From contig JAKLQB010000147.1 in NCBI GenBank assembly GCA_022013615.1, positions 1 to 25,050 of the forward strand: a DNA stretch of 25,050 nucleotides. The letters run 5' to 3'. The translations under genes were made by a program, and so were the position numbers. Positions 7,929-15,513 of the stretch are shown one piece after another. Positions within the stretch are counted from its first letter, which is position 1; each line of letters starts with the position of its first letter. Origin of the DNA: Desulfobacterales bacterium (lineage in GTDB: Bacteria; Desulfobacterota; DSM-4660; Desulfatiglandales; Desulfatiglandaceae). The notes under the pieces are model-generated. The model did no database searches and had not been told where the DNA came from. It saw only the letters and a list, made by a program, of their open reading frames with translations.

Positions 7929-8404
7929 ATGGGGTCTGCTCTTGACTCAACTTTTTGAATGTGATTGGAAAAAACATGTCCAGACCTCTGAGAATTCAGT
8001 ACACCACCGCATGCTACCATGTTATGAACCGAGGCAGAAGGGGTGAGACCATCTTCAAAGAGAAAAAAGGGCTTTCTTGCCTTTATTGATCTTCTCAAGG
8101 ATATTGTGAATATGTGGAACGCCAGGATTTCCGCCTATTGTAGGTCATATGGTGTAAAGGAGGAAGAGCTTCTGGCATCGAGGAGTGGGAGGCCTAATGA
8201 AGCGCGCAATGTAGCGATCTATTTGTTGAGGCAACTAAAGGGTTCTAAATTGAAAGAGATTGGAACGGAGTTTGGCATAAGCAGCTACAGTACTGTTAGC
8301 ACGATAATAAAGAGGACAAGAAATGAGATACCCAAGAATCGAAGACTTAGGAAACGTATTGAGCGACTAAGATCCGAACTCGTTTTGAGTCAAGAGACCC
8401 CATT
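7929..8404. mobile_element. Degenerate transposable element with inverted-repeat ends
   Basis: The left end (7929-7950) reads, as its complement, TTGAGTCAAGAGCAGACCCC then AT; the right end (8385-8404) reads TTGAGTCAAGAGACCCCATT. The two match over about 20 bp with a 2-bp gap and are in inverted orientation. Between them lies a truncated transposase gene. The element is too short (about 480 bp) to code for a whole transposase, so it is an internally deleted, non-autonomous copy. Confidence 0.55.
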
Positions 8405-8519
8405 CCCACCCACATTTTCGGTTCGCGACCCCACGACTGAAATTGACACATCATTTTCAAGCAACCAATTCAGGTCTTTTGCCCTCGCTGACACCTTCCT
8501 CTACAAATTTGCTTTATAA
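8043..8519 (+). pseudogene. Truncated REP-associated (Y1/IS200-like) transposase, DnaA-like C-terminal domain only
   Basis: Residues about 28-97 form a DnaA domain-IV-like HTH: YGVKEEELLASRSGRPNEAR, then NVAIYLLRQLKGSKLKEIGT, then ISSYSTVSTIIKR. In many Desulfobacterota this domain is fused to the C-terminus of IS200-like/REP-associated Y1 transposases. The catalytic Y1 domain with its HUH motif and Tyr is absent, because the reading frame opens only about 15 codons before the helical region. The match ends near residue 117; the remaining about 40 residues run through the right inverted repeat and are not family-like. A free-standing DnaA_C-type DNA-binding protein is the alternative, but the flanking element ends favour a remnant. 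Confidence 0.65.
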
Positions 8520-8537
8520 ATGCCATGCCTCAGATAC

Positions 8538-8559
8538 CTTTTGCCCGAATAAGGGCAAA
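8538..8559. other. Short hairpin in the gap 8520-8748
   Basis: TTTTGCCC-N6-GGGCAAAA, an 8-bp perfect stem. It lies about 190 bp beyond the 3' end of the MoaD-like gene and just beyond the transposase remnant. On either strand the stem is followed by only a short T-rich or A-rich run, so a terminator is possible but not convincing. The rest of 8520-8748 shows no gene and no recognisable site. Confidence 0.35.
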
Positions 8560-8748
8560 ACATATTACGTGTTTTGCCAATCCTTGTTGCATGTTCCCAT
8601 TAAGGCACAATGCCCACGCACCATAACGTGGTGAAGTGCGCCCGCTCAGCTCATGGTTATTTCAGACAAAAGACCCCGGATTTCAGAAACCGCGCGACTT
8701 CGGTCAGTCAGAACACGGCAGCCCTTCCTGAGAAACCGTCGTATTTTC

Positions 8749-8982
8749 TCAGCCCCCCTCAAGGGGCGGAAAAAACACCAGCTTATCCCCAGGCCGAAGG
8801 ATATGATTCAAGGTGCAGTGACGGCCGTTTATCATGGTGATCACTTTGGAATCCGAAGGCACCTGAAGTTTTTCCAGAACGGATGCCACCGTGGCGTTAT
8901 CGGTGACTGTCAGCGTCCCCCCGGTTGACAGATGAGCAGTAAACTGTTTCAATGATGCATACCCCTTAACGTTGATGATCAT
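8749..8982 (-). CDS. MoaD/ThiS-family sulfur carrier protein
   Basis: 77 residues, beta-grasp ubiquitin-like fold expected: a starting strand MIINVKGYASLKQF, a central VASVLEKLQVP helix, then the family-typical KVITMINGRHC...DKLVFFPPLEGG ending. The C-terminal Gly-Gly is the thiocarboxylation site used to donate sulfur to a pterin dithiolene or thiazole. MoaD-like proteins are commonly encoded beside aldehyde:ferredoxin oxidoreductases, which need a tungstopterin cofactor; here the AOR gene starts 119 bp away on the opposite strand. The spelling FPPLEGG favours MoaD over ThiS. Start ATG at 8982, with an AGAAGG-like site about 9 nt upstream. Confidence 0.85.
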   Translation of the reverse strand: MIINVKGYASLKQFTAHLSTGGTLTVTDNATVASVLEKLQVPSDSKVITMINGRHCTLNHILRPGDKLVFFPPLEGG

Positions 8983-9043
8983 CCTTTTTCGCCTTCTCTT
9001 ATCCTTTCGCTATGCGTAATAAATCGTGTATATCATATTTAAA

Positions 9044-9072
9044 TTGCAAGGAAAATGAATATTTGCTATGTT
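9044..9072 (+). promoter_or_regulatory. Possible promoter for the AOR gene
   Basis: TTGCAA (9044-9049), 17-bp spacer, TATGTT (9067-9072). Each hexamer matches four of six consensus positions and the spacing is ideal. Transcription would begin near 9079, about 23 nt before the chosen ATG at 9102, which also argues against the longer reading frame that begins at 9012. Confidence 0.4.
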
Positions 9073-9101
9073 TAGAAGAAATGGATGAGGGGGAAAAAAG
9101 A

Positions 9102-10934
9102 ATGGGTTATATGGGCAGAATTCTGCGGGTTGATCTGGACAACGGCGCGATTGGGTATGAGGCTTTGAACCGGGCATGGGCGCAGGATTTTATAGGCGGC
9201 AGAGGCCTGGGCATACGATACCTGTTTGAGGAGGTTGATCCAAAGTGTGATCCCATGGGACCTGCGAATAAATTGATCATGATGACGGGACCGCTCACCG
9301 GTACTTCAGCGCCCACCGGGGCCCGCTATATGGTCGTGACCAAATCCCCCCTGACAGGGGCCGTCACCTGCTCCAATTCAGGAGGGCATTTCCCCGCCAT
9401 GCTGAAGAGAACCGGCATTGACGGGATTATTTTCGAGGGACGTTCACCGAAACCGGTCTACCTCCATGTCACTGAAGACGGCGCTCAACTGAAGAGCGCA
9501 GAACACATCTGGGGAAAGAACACTCATCAGACCACCGACCTTTTGAAGGGCGAGACAGATGAAACGGCAAAGGTGGCGTGCATCGGGCCTGCAGGTGAAA
9601 ACGGCGTGCTCTTTGCCGCTATCATGAACGACAAGGACCGGGCCGCGGGCAGATCGGGTGTGGGTGCCGTTATGGGGTCAAAGGGATTGAAGGCCGTGGT
9701 GGCAGAGGGTCACCGCAAGGTGCCGCTCCATGATGAGGCCGCTTTCAGGCAGACCGTAAAGGAGATGCTGGCCCGTTTCAAGGATTCCTTCAAGGACCAG
9801 CCCCCGCCCCTTCGTACCTACGGCACCGCCATTACCGTGATCGTAACCCAGAATGCAGGAATCTTTCCCACCCGCAACTTTCAACAGGGCACCTTTAAAA
9901 ATTGGGAAAAGATCGGCGGGGAGGCCCTGACCGAGCGATTCCTTGTAAAGCCGAGAGCCTGTTTCAGTTGTCCCATCGCGTGTGGCCGGGTGACACGTGT
10001 TCCGGAGGGGCCCTATCAGGGAGAAGGTGAAGGCCCCGAATATGAGACCGTCTACTCCCTTGGAAGCAACTGCGGCATCCAGGACCTGGCGGCCCTTACC
10101 AAGGCCAACTATATCTGCAATGAGATGGGCATGGACACCATCAGCATGGGCTCCACGGTGGCCTGCGCCATGGAGATGTACGAAAAGGGTATCCTGAAGG
10201 AGTCCGTGATAGGACGTCCGCTCCCCTTTGGCGATGCTGAAGGCCTTGTGGAGATGTGCCGCAAGACAGCGGCCAGGGAGGGTTTCGGAGACCAGCTTGC
10301 CATGGGAAGTCTCAGGCTGGCCCGGGCATACGGATGCCCTGACCTGGCCATCGTCTCAAAGGGACAGGAATTTGCCGGTTATGACCCCAGGGGGGAAAAG
10401 GGGATGGGTCTTGCCTATGCCACCTCCAGTATCGGGGCCAGTCATATGCGGGGTGATCCCGCCTATATCGAGATTTTGGGGGTCCCGAAACTCATCGACC
10501 CCCTTACATGGGAGGACAAGGCCCAAATCGTAAAAGACTGGCAGGATGTCTTTGCCGTGATCGATTCCGCAGGGCTCTGCGTCTTTTTTTCCGTCCGGAA
10601 CCTGGTAACGCCCACGGAAGATATTCGACCGGAAGGTGTGGCGCGGTTGCTCAATGCCGCAACGGGAACGAATTACGATATGGACTCCCTTGTCAGGGCA
10701 GGGGAGAGGATCGTAAATCTGGAGCGGCTCTTTCTCATTAGGGCGGGCTTTGGCTCCAAAGACGATTCCTTGCCGAAGCGGATCACACAGGAACCGCTCC
10801 CGGACGGACCTGCAAAGGGACATGTGTGCGAGTTGGACAAGATGCTCCCCCAATACTACAGCCTTCGCCGTTGGCGGCCCGACGGTTCACCCGAGCCGGA
10901 GCTCCTCAAGGCCCTCGGTCTCGATCGGGTCTGA
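9102..10934 (+). CDS. Aldehyde:ferredoxin oxidoreductase family protein (tungsten enzyme)
   Basis: 610 residues from the ATG at 9102, which has GAGGGGG 8 nt upstream and aligns with the family start (MGYMGRILRVDLDNG). The N-terminal domain has the IGGRGLGIRYLFEE and GPLTGTSAPTGARY segments that wrap the bis-pterin, and GRSGVGAVMGSKGLKA. The [4Fe-4S] ligands are Cys287, Cys290 and Cys294 (ACFSCPIACGR) and Cys493 (DSAGLCVFF), almost the same numbers as Pyrococcus AOR. The enzyme oxidises aldehydes to acids with ferredoxin, or the reverse; the substrate is unknown. It is divergent from a MoaD-like gene and 72 bp upstream of a BKACE gene, so it may process the aldehyde product of an amino- or keto-acid pathway. 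Cytoplasmic. Confidence 0.92.
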   Translation: MGYMGRILRVDLDNGAIGYEALNRAWAQDFIGGRGLGIRYLFEEVDPKCDPMGPANKLIMMTGPLTGTSAPTGARYMVVTKSPLTGAVTCSNSGGHFPAMLKRTGIDGIIFEGRSPKPVYLHVTEDGAQLKSAEHIWGKNTHQTTDLLKGETDETAKVACIGPAGENGVLFAAIMNDKDRAAGRSGVGAVMGSKGLKAVVAEGHRKVPLHDEAAFRQTVKEMLARFKDSFKDQPPPLRTYGTAITVIVTQNAGIFPTRNFQQGTFKNWEKIGGEALTERFLVKPRACFSCPIACGRVTRVPEGPYQGEGEGPEYETVYSLGSNCGIQDLAALTKANYICNEMGMDTISMGSTVACAMEMYEKGILKESVIGRPLPFGDAEGLVEMCRKTAAREGFGDQLAMGSLRLARAYGCPDLAIVSKGQEFAGYDPRGEKGMGLAYATSSIGASHMRGDPAYIEILGVPKLIDPLTWEDKAQIVKDWQDVFAVIDSAGLCVFFSVRNLVTPTEDIRPEGVARLLNAATGTNYDMDSLVRAGERIVNLERLFLIRAGFGSKDDSLPKRITQEPLPDGPAKGHVCELDKMLPQYYSLRRWRPDGSPEPELLKALGLDRV

Positions 10935-11006
10935 GCCGTCCACATCGGTTTTCACGTTAACCGCATAGTGGATATCAATCTCCAAACAGACAGGATGAAT
11001 GGCTAC

Positions 11007-11819
11007 ATGAAAAAGCTTATCGTTACGGTGGCGCCCACAGGCTCGCTCCCCACAAGAGAGATGACCCCCCATGTGCCGATCACAGCCGGTGAGATCATTG
11101 AAACGGGGATCCGCTGCGAGTCCGCTGGTGCATCGATTATTCACGTCCACGCCAGGGACCCGGAAGACGGGACCGCATCCACCAAATACCATCTTTTTGA
11201 AGAGATTTACCATGGGCTCAAGGAAAAGACCGGCCTCATCATCCAGATATCGACGGGGGGCCGTGCGGGCATGGCCTATGAGCAGAGGTGTAAAAGGCTC
11301 CGGCTGAGACCTGAAATGGCCAGTCTGACAACAGGATCGGTTAATTTCCCCACCTCGATCTATGAAAACAGCCCCGATTTGATCAACGCCCTGGCAAAGG
11401 ATATGCTTGAACTGGGGATAAAACCTGAACTCGAGGTCTTTGATCTGAGCATGATAAACAACGGCATTCTGCTGGCCCAGGAGGGCCTCGCAATCCCTCC
11501 ACTCCATTTTGATTTTGTCATGGGTCTCAAAGGCGCGATCCCGGCAAGCATCGACAATCTGGTATACCTCAAGAACACCATTCCCCGTGATGCCACCTGG
11601 TCCGTTGCCGGGGTGGGACCTGCGCAGCTCCCCATGAATCTGCATGCCGTAATGATGGGGGGTCATGTGAGAGTAGGTCTGGAAGACAATATCTACTACA
11701 AAAAGCGTCAGTTAGCCACCAACGAGGCACTGGTGGAGCGCATTGTACGTTTGAGTGGTGAATTGGGAAGGGAGGTGGCGACCCCTGACGAGGCCAGGGA
11801 GATCCTTCACCTGACGTAA
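11007..11819 (+). CDS. Beta-keto acid cleavage enzyme (BKACE, DUF849 family)
   Basis: 270 residues from the ATG at 11007 (MKKLIVTVAPTGS). This start was preferred over the GTG at 10968 because it is where family similarity begins and it puts the Zn ligands at the canonical numbers: His46 and His48 in IIHVHARD, and Glu226 with Asp227 and Arg222 in VRVGLEDN. TIM-barrel fold. The family condenses a beta-keto acid with acetyl-CoA to give acetoacetate and a CoA ester; the founding member, 3-keto-5-aminohexanoate cleavage enzyme (Kce), acts in lysine fermentation, but many substrate classes exist. It follows the AOR gene in the same direction and faces the liv operon across a 42-bp gap. It could act on a keto acid derived from the amino acid imported by that operon. 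Confidence 0.9.
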   Translation: MKKLIVTVAPTGSLPTREMTPHVPITAGEIIETGIRCESAGASIIHVHARDPEDGTASTKYHLFEEIYHGLKEKTGLIIQISTGGRAGMAYEQRCKRLRLRPEMASLTTGSVNFPTSIYENSPDLINALAKDMLELGIKPELEVFDLSMINNGILLAQEGLAIPPLHFDFVMGLKGAIPASIDNLVYLKNTIPRDATWSVAGVGPAQLPMNLHAVMMGGHVRVGLEDNIYYKKRQLATNEALVERIVRLSGELGREVATPDEAREILHLT

Positions 11820-11828
11820 TGAGATATG

Positions 11829-11842
11829 GGAGACCGATCTCC
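11829..11842. terminator. Small hairpin between convergent genes
   Basis: GGAGA-CCGA-TCTCC sits in the 42-bp gap between the convergent BKACE and livF stops. The stem is short (5 bp) and no U-run follows on either strand, so it is only a weak bidirectional terminator candidate. Confidence 0.25.
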
Positions 11843-11861
11843 GGGTTGCCACAGGAGACTT

Positions 11862-12563
11862 TTACATGCCCAGATAGGCGCGCTTGATGTCCTCGTCCTC
11901 CACCAGATCTTCGGAAGTGCCGCTCCGTGTTATTCTGCCGCTCTCTAAGATGTATGCCCGTTGAGAATGTTTCAATGCCTGTTCAACATTCTGCTCCACC
12001 AAAAGTAGGGTGGTCTCCCGGGCCAGGCCGTCTAAGACCTTGAATATCTCTTTGGTAATGAGCGGGGCCAGCCCTAAGGACAATTCATCAATAAACAACA
12101 TTCGTGGACGGCTCATGAGTGCCCGTCCGATGGCAAGCATCTGCTGTTCCCCTCCGCTCAGGGTGCCTGCCCTCTGATGCTTCCTCTCCGCTAATATGGG
12201 GAAGAGTTCGATAACGTGACCCCTGGTTTGATCCAGATCTTTCCGGCCCCGTTTTGGATAGGCCCCGATCTCCAGGTTCTCCCAGACGGTCATATCCCCA
12301 TAGACCCGCCTCCCTTCCGGAACCAGGGCCAGACCGGCCCGTATGATCTGATGTGCCTTCTGACCCGAGATGGGTGTTCCGGCAAAGCGTATCTCCCCGC
12401 CCGAAGGGGGCAATACGCCCATGATAGAAAGGAGAAGTGTGGATTTCCCCGCCCCGTTGCTTCCGAGTATGGCCACCTTTTCGCCTTCCTTCACTTCAAT
12501 GGAAACATCCCACAGGATCTGTGTCTCGCCCCGGAAGACGTTCAGATTAGAGATCTTCAGCAT
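11862..12563 (-). CDS. livF: Branched-chain amino acid-type ABC transporter ATPase LivF
   Basis: 233 residues, the standard LivF length. Walker A GSNGAGKST at 34-42, LVPEGRRVYGDMTVWENL (the typical LivF 'PEGR-F/Y-MTV' segment) near 80-97, signature LSGGEQQ at 135-141, Walker B MLFIDE at 155-160, H-loop-type VEQNVEQAL near 194-202. With LivG it powers the LivHM permease. The ATG at 12563 is preceded by AGGAAAG. It is the last gene of the minus-strand liv operon and is separated from livG by a 107-bp gap that holds an inverted repeat, which is more than is usual for this gene pair. Confidence 0.93.
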   Translation of the reverse strand: MLKISNLNVFRGETQILWDVSIEVKEGEKVAILGSNGAGKSTLLLSIMGVLPPSGGEIRFAGTPISGQKAHQIIRAGLALVPEGRRVYGDMTVWENLEIGAYPKRGRKDLDQTRGHVIELFPILAERKHQRAGTLSGGEQQMLAIGRALMSRPRMLFIDELSLGLAPLITKEIFKVLDGLARETTLLLVEQNVEQALKHSQRAYILESGRITRSGTSEDLVEDEDIKRAYLGM

Positions 12564-12596
12564 GGTTTCTTTCCTGACAGAGGTTCATCGGGTTTT

Positions 12597-12657
12597 AGGT
12601 TCAAAGGTCTCGTTTCAATGTCCTGGTGACTCCCGGACCTACCGACCCCGGACCTTG
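12597..12657. repeat. Inverted repeat in the livG-livF gap
   Basis: GGTTCAAAGGTC near the left edge faces GACCTTGAACC near the right edge (10-11 bp arms with one extra base) around a roughly 37-nt interior. It sits between genes that normally touch or overlap, so it is likely an inserted palindromic element that could fold in the operon mRNA. Confidence 0.45.
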
Positions 12658-12670
12658 AACCCATTAACGG

Positions 12671-13390
12671 TTACTCGCCCAGATAGGCCTTGATGACGCT
12701 TGGATCGCTTACCACTTGGGCAGGGGGCCCTTCCATAAGATTGGCGCCCTGGTCCAGGACGACAACCCTGTCGGCTGCCGACATGATGGCGCCCATCACA
12801 TGTTCTATCCAGAAAATGGTCAATCCGAAATTATCCCTCAGCTTTTGGATCAGTTCAACGGCCTGAAGGATTTCCTGGGAATTGAGGCCTGCCAGCACTT
12901 CGTCTAAGAGCAGGACTTTCGGTTTCGTCGCCAGGGCCCGGGCCATCTCCAACTTTTTTTTGTCAATGAGATTCAGCCCGTTTGCCAGTGTGGTCTCGTT
13001 GGACAGGAGGCCCACATAATCGAGGACCTCCCGGGCCTGTTCCTGCCATCCTCCGTGTGGCGTCTGCCTTGGGCTGTTGATCACGGATACGCCTACGTTT
13101 TCCAGACAGGTCATCTCCAGAAAAGGCCGCGTGACCTGAAAGGTCCTGGCTATCCCCTGTCTGCAGGTGCGATTGGCCGTGTGACCGGTAATATCCTTTC
13201 CATCAAATATCACGCGTCCGGATGTGGGTCTGAATGCGCCCGCAATCACATTGAAGAGCGTGGTTTTCCCTGCGCCGTTGGGGCCGATCAGCCCTACGAT
13301 CTCTCCCTGCTCGAGGGTAAAATCCACATCCCTCAGTGCCTGGACACCCCCGAACCGCTTTGATATGCCGTAACCTTCAAGCAACGCCAA
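12671..13390 (-). CDS. livG: Branched-chain amino acid-type ABC transporter ATPase LivG
   Basis: 239 residues. Walker A GPNGAGKTT at 36-44, Walker B VLLLDEVLAGL at 159-169 and H-loop WIEHVM are intact, and the inserted 'GIARTFQVTRPFLEMTCLENV' segment is typical of LivG. The ABC signature is unusual: where most LivG proteins have L(S/P)YGQQRRLE, this one reads LNLIDKKKLE (139-148), with no LSGGQ-type Gly-Gln. The start is a TTG at 13388-13390, with GAGGAGG 7 nt upstream; another TTG two codons on is possible. The gap to livM upstream is 192 bp and to livF downstream 107 bp. It is predicted to bind ATP; cooperation with LivF may provide the complete site. Confidence 0.9.
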   Translation of the reverse strand: MALLEGYGISKRFGGVQALRDVDFTLEQGEIVGLIGPNGAGKTTLFNVIAGAFRPTSGRVIFDGKDITGHTANRTCRQGIARTFQVTRPFLEMTCLENVGVSVINSPRQTPHGGWQEQAREVLDYVGLLSNETTLANGLNLIDKKKLEMARALATKPKVLLLDEVLAGLNSQEILQAVELIQKLRDNFGLTIFWIEHVMGAIMSAADRVVVLDQGANLMEGPPAQVVSDPSVIKAYLGE

Positions 13391-13557
13391 AATAAGACCT
13401 CCTCACCCGGAGAAGTGACTAAAGTGAGTTAAAGTTCCTAAAGTTGATGTTTGGTTTTCATTCGATGTTCGACGTTCATCTTTTTCACCACTGGCTTTCC
13501 CGACGCTGCAAAAAAATTTTTGTGTTCCTGTCACAACATTTCATTGTTAACTGCCTA
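13391..13557. other. livM-livG spacer with short degenerate repeats
   Basis: The spacer contains CTAAAGT(T/G)-type units (CTAAAGTGAGTTAAAGTTCC then TAAAGTTG) and a TTCGATGTTCGACGTTCATC stretch built from ATGTTCGA/ACGTTCAT units. No gene or promoter is evident. Such patches resemble the CAGTCC tract at 958-1018 in being low-complexity intergenic repeats. Confidence 0.45.
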
Positions 13558-13582
13558 AACGACCCTTGGTGTGCCCGGTCTC

Positions 13583-14515
13583 TCATGCCGCAGCCGCCTT
13601 GACCCTGGCCTTGCGTCGTCGTAAGAGACCCGTAAGCCCTTTTGGAAAGAACCTGGCCATAAAGAGCGCTACAAGCCCGAATACCAGAACGTGATACTCG
13701 CCGTATGCCCGGATGTATTCGGACAGAATTTCCAGGACAAAGGCCCCCACGATGGGTCCCACAAAAGATCCCATGCCGCCTATGACCGTCATGGAGAGCA
13801 CCAGGAACTGTTGGTTCAGGGAGGGGATCTCCGGGGTCACCAGGAGAAGGTAGTGGCCGTACAATGCCCCGGCGAGGCCTGCCAGGGCGCTGGAGATGGT
13901 AAACGCCAGGACCCGAACCCTTACCACATTGACGCCTAATGAGGCCGCTGCCCGTTCATCGTTTTGAACGGCCCTGAAATTGAGGCCTGCATTGGAGTGG
14001 ATAAGTTTGTATATCACCACTAAGGTGATGCAGGTGCCAGCAAGAAAAATGTACAGATAGGCGGATTTGGAGTAATTGGCGATGAGCCCCGGAACCTGGA
14101 GACCCATGGTGCCCCGTGTAAATTCGTATTCGTTGGTGATGATGATATGGAGAATTTCAGAAAAACCGAGGGTGGTCAGCGAGAGATAGATCCCGCCCAT
14201 TCTGAGACATAGCACCCCCACACCCAGCCCCAAAACAGCTGCCGCCACAACACCGATGCCGACGCCAACCCATGGGTTGAATCCCGCCTTGGCGGCGAGG
14301 ATACCGCTGGTATATGCGCCGATACCGGCAAAGGCGGCATGTGCAAATGAAACCTGACCGGTATACCCGGCAACAAGGTTCCAACTGGAGGCCATCATGG
14401 TATAAAAGAGGCTCACAATCACTATGTGGAGCTTGTAATCATCCAGGACAAACGGCGAAAGGGAGAACAGCCCTGTAAAAACGAGGAGAATGGCGTAAAA
14501 TTGTTTGTCTTTCAA
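13583..14515 (-). CDS. livM: Branched-chain amino acid-type ABC transporter permease LivM
   Basis: The start was set to the TTG at 14513-14515 because GGAGGG lies 5 nt upstream; the frame is open to 14560, but the extension overlaps livH without a ribosome site. The 310-residue product is a polytopic inner-membrane protein. Its segments include SWNLVAGYTGQVSFAHAAFA, the hallmark LivM 'G-GQ-SFGHAAF' motif, and RAVQNDERAAASLGVNVVRV, the cytoplasmic loop that contacts LivG/F. IGGMGSFVGPIVGAFVLEIL is the conserved late helix. It pairs with LivH. Gap of 25 bp to the livH stop. Confidence 0.9.
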   Translation of the reverse strand: MKDKQFYAILLVFTGLFSLSPFVLDDYKLHIVIVSLFYTMMASSWNLVAGYTGQVSFAHAAFAGIGAYTSGILAAKAGFNPWVGVGIGVVAAAVLGLGVGVLCLRMGGIYLSLTTLGFSEILHIIITNEYEFTRGTMGLQVPGLIANYSKSAYLYIFLAGTCITLVVIYKLIHSNAGLNFRAVQNDERAAASLGVNVVRVRVLAFTISSALAGLAGALYGHYLLLVTPEIPSLNQQFLVLSMTVIGGMGSFVGPIVGAFVLEILSEYIRAYGEYHVLVFGLVALFMARFFPKGLTGLLRRRKARVKAAAA

Positions 14516-14540
14516 CTGAACCCTCCGGTAATCGGATATG

Positions 14541-15398
14541 TTAGGTCTCGCTCCGTCCAAAGAGGCCCACTGGTCTTACGGCCAATACCAGGATCAGGAT
14601 AATAAAGCCAAAGATATGTTTGTATCCGGTAGAGATAAACGCGGCCCCGAAATTTTCCACCAACCCCAGGGTGAGTCCCCCCACAATACAACCCCACATG
14701 GAGCCCATCCCTCCCAAAACCACCACCACAAAGGCCGTAAGGGCCACCGGCAGCCCGGAGGTGGGTGAGACAGGGAACACCGGCGCAAGGATGACGCCGG
14801 CCGCACCTGCGAGTGCACACCCCAGACCGAAACTCAGCATATTGAGCGCAGTGGTGTTTATGCCGTTCAATTCGGCCATCTCCCGGTCCTGACTGGCGGC
14901 CCTGATAATTTTCCCAAACCAGGTCTTTTTCAGCATGACAAATACGGCCACGATAACAATGACACCCGCCACAAGGGCGGCCAGCCGCTGGTTGCCATAG
15001 TAAAATTGGCCGAGCACGTTGGTGGCCCCCTTCACCCAGTTGGGCGGTTTGTTGGGATAAGGCCCGAATATCAGGAGATAGGCGTTCTGGAGCACAATGG
15101 AAAGGATGAAGGTCAGGATCAGAGAGTACATATCGTTTCCATAGGTGGGACGGATGAGCGTATACTCGATCAGAATGCCGAACAGGAAGACCAGGCCCAC
15201 AGCGACAGCCATGGAAATATAGATGTTCCAACCGAGGGCATCTGCAAAGATAAAGCTGAAATACCCTGCAAGGATATAGAGCTCCCCGTGGGCGAAGTTG
15301 ACCACCTTCATGATCCCCACCACCAGCGACACACCGAGGGCCGACAGGGCGTATATCACGCCGATGACGATCCCGTTCATCAAGGCAATTGAAAACAT
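14541..15398 (-). CDS. livH: Branched-chain amino acid-type ABC transporter permease LivH
   Basis: The start was set to the ATG at 15396-15398, with AGAGGT 6-7 nt upstream; the in-frame ATG at 15428 falls inside a hairpin arm. The 285-residue protein begins FSIALMNGIVIGVIYALSAL, as LivH proteins do, and has VVGIMKVVNFAHGELYILAG, the LivH counterpart of the permease loop motif. RAASQDREMAELNGINTTAL is the ATPase-contacting loop and VVVLGGMGSMWGCIVGGLTL the conserved glycine-rich helix. It forms the channel with LivM. The gap to livK contains a strong hairpin. Confidence 0.92.
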   Translation of the reverse strand: MFSIALMNGIVIGVIYALSALGVSLVVGIMKVVNFAHGELYILAGYFSFIFADALGWNIYISMAVAVGLVFLFGILIEYTLIRPTYGNDMYSLILTFILSIVLQNAYLLIFGPYPNKPPNWVKGATNVLGQFYYGNQRLAALVAGVIVIVAVFVMLKKTWFGKIIRAASQDREMAELNGINTTALNMLSFGLGCALAGAAGVILAPVFPVSPTSGLPVALTAFVVVVLGGMGSMWGCIVGGLTLGLVENFGAAFISTGYKHIFGFIILILVLAVRPVGLFGRSET

Positions 15399-15426
15399 GC
15401 AGATACCTCTTAAGATGCCGTAATGC

Positions 15427-15467
15427 ATGTAATGAACAAAAGGGCCGCGCCCTTCTGTTCATTACAT
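15427..15467 (-). promoter_or_regulatory. Strong hairpin between livK and livH
   Basis: Arms of 19 nt, ATGTAATGAACAAAAGGGC and GCCCTTCTGTTCATTACAT, pair at 18 of 19 positions around a CGC loop. No U-run follows on the operon strand. A hairpin after a binding-protein gene commonly stabilises its upstream mRNA and gives more binding protein than permease; partial termination is the alternative. Confidence 0.65.
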
Positions 15468-15513
15468 GGTGAAATCCGGTTAAAGTTTCTTTCTCGACCT
15501 GATAGGGATCGAC

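Noticed and set aside
7730..8098. A 122-codon minus-strand frame beside the alcohol dehydrogenase
   Set aside because: It runs through the promoter, the dispersed repeat and the element's left inverted end; the apparent protein (SRADPIAPQAPRVTVSASA) is translated repeat.
8443..8928. Several short plus-strand frames across 8443-8928
   Set aside because: They overlap each other and the antisense of the MoaD-like gene, with low-complexity or Arg/His-rich products.
10356..10853. A 165-codon minus-strand frame within the AOR gene
   Set aside because: It is antisense to the conserved FeS-cluster region of AOR; composition is not protein-like.
10887..11666. A 259-codon minus-strand frame opposite the BKACE gene
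   Set aside because: It is the antisense of a gene with intact Zn ligands and has no ribosome site or recognisable domain.
14512..15462. A 316-codon open frame on the minus strand over livH
   Set aside because: It is Arg/His/Cys-rich, has no family features and overlaps the clear LivH permease in another frame, so it is a shadow frame.
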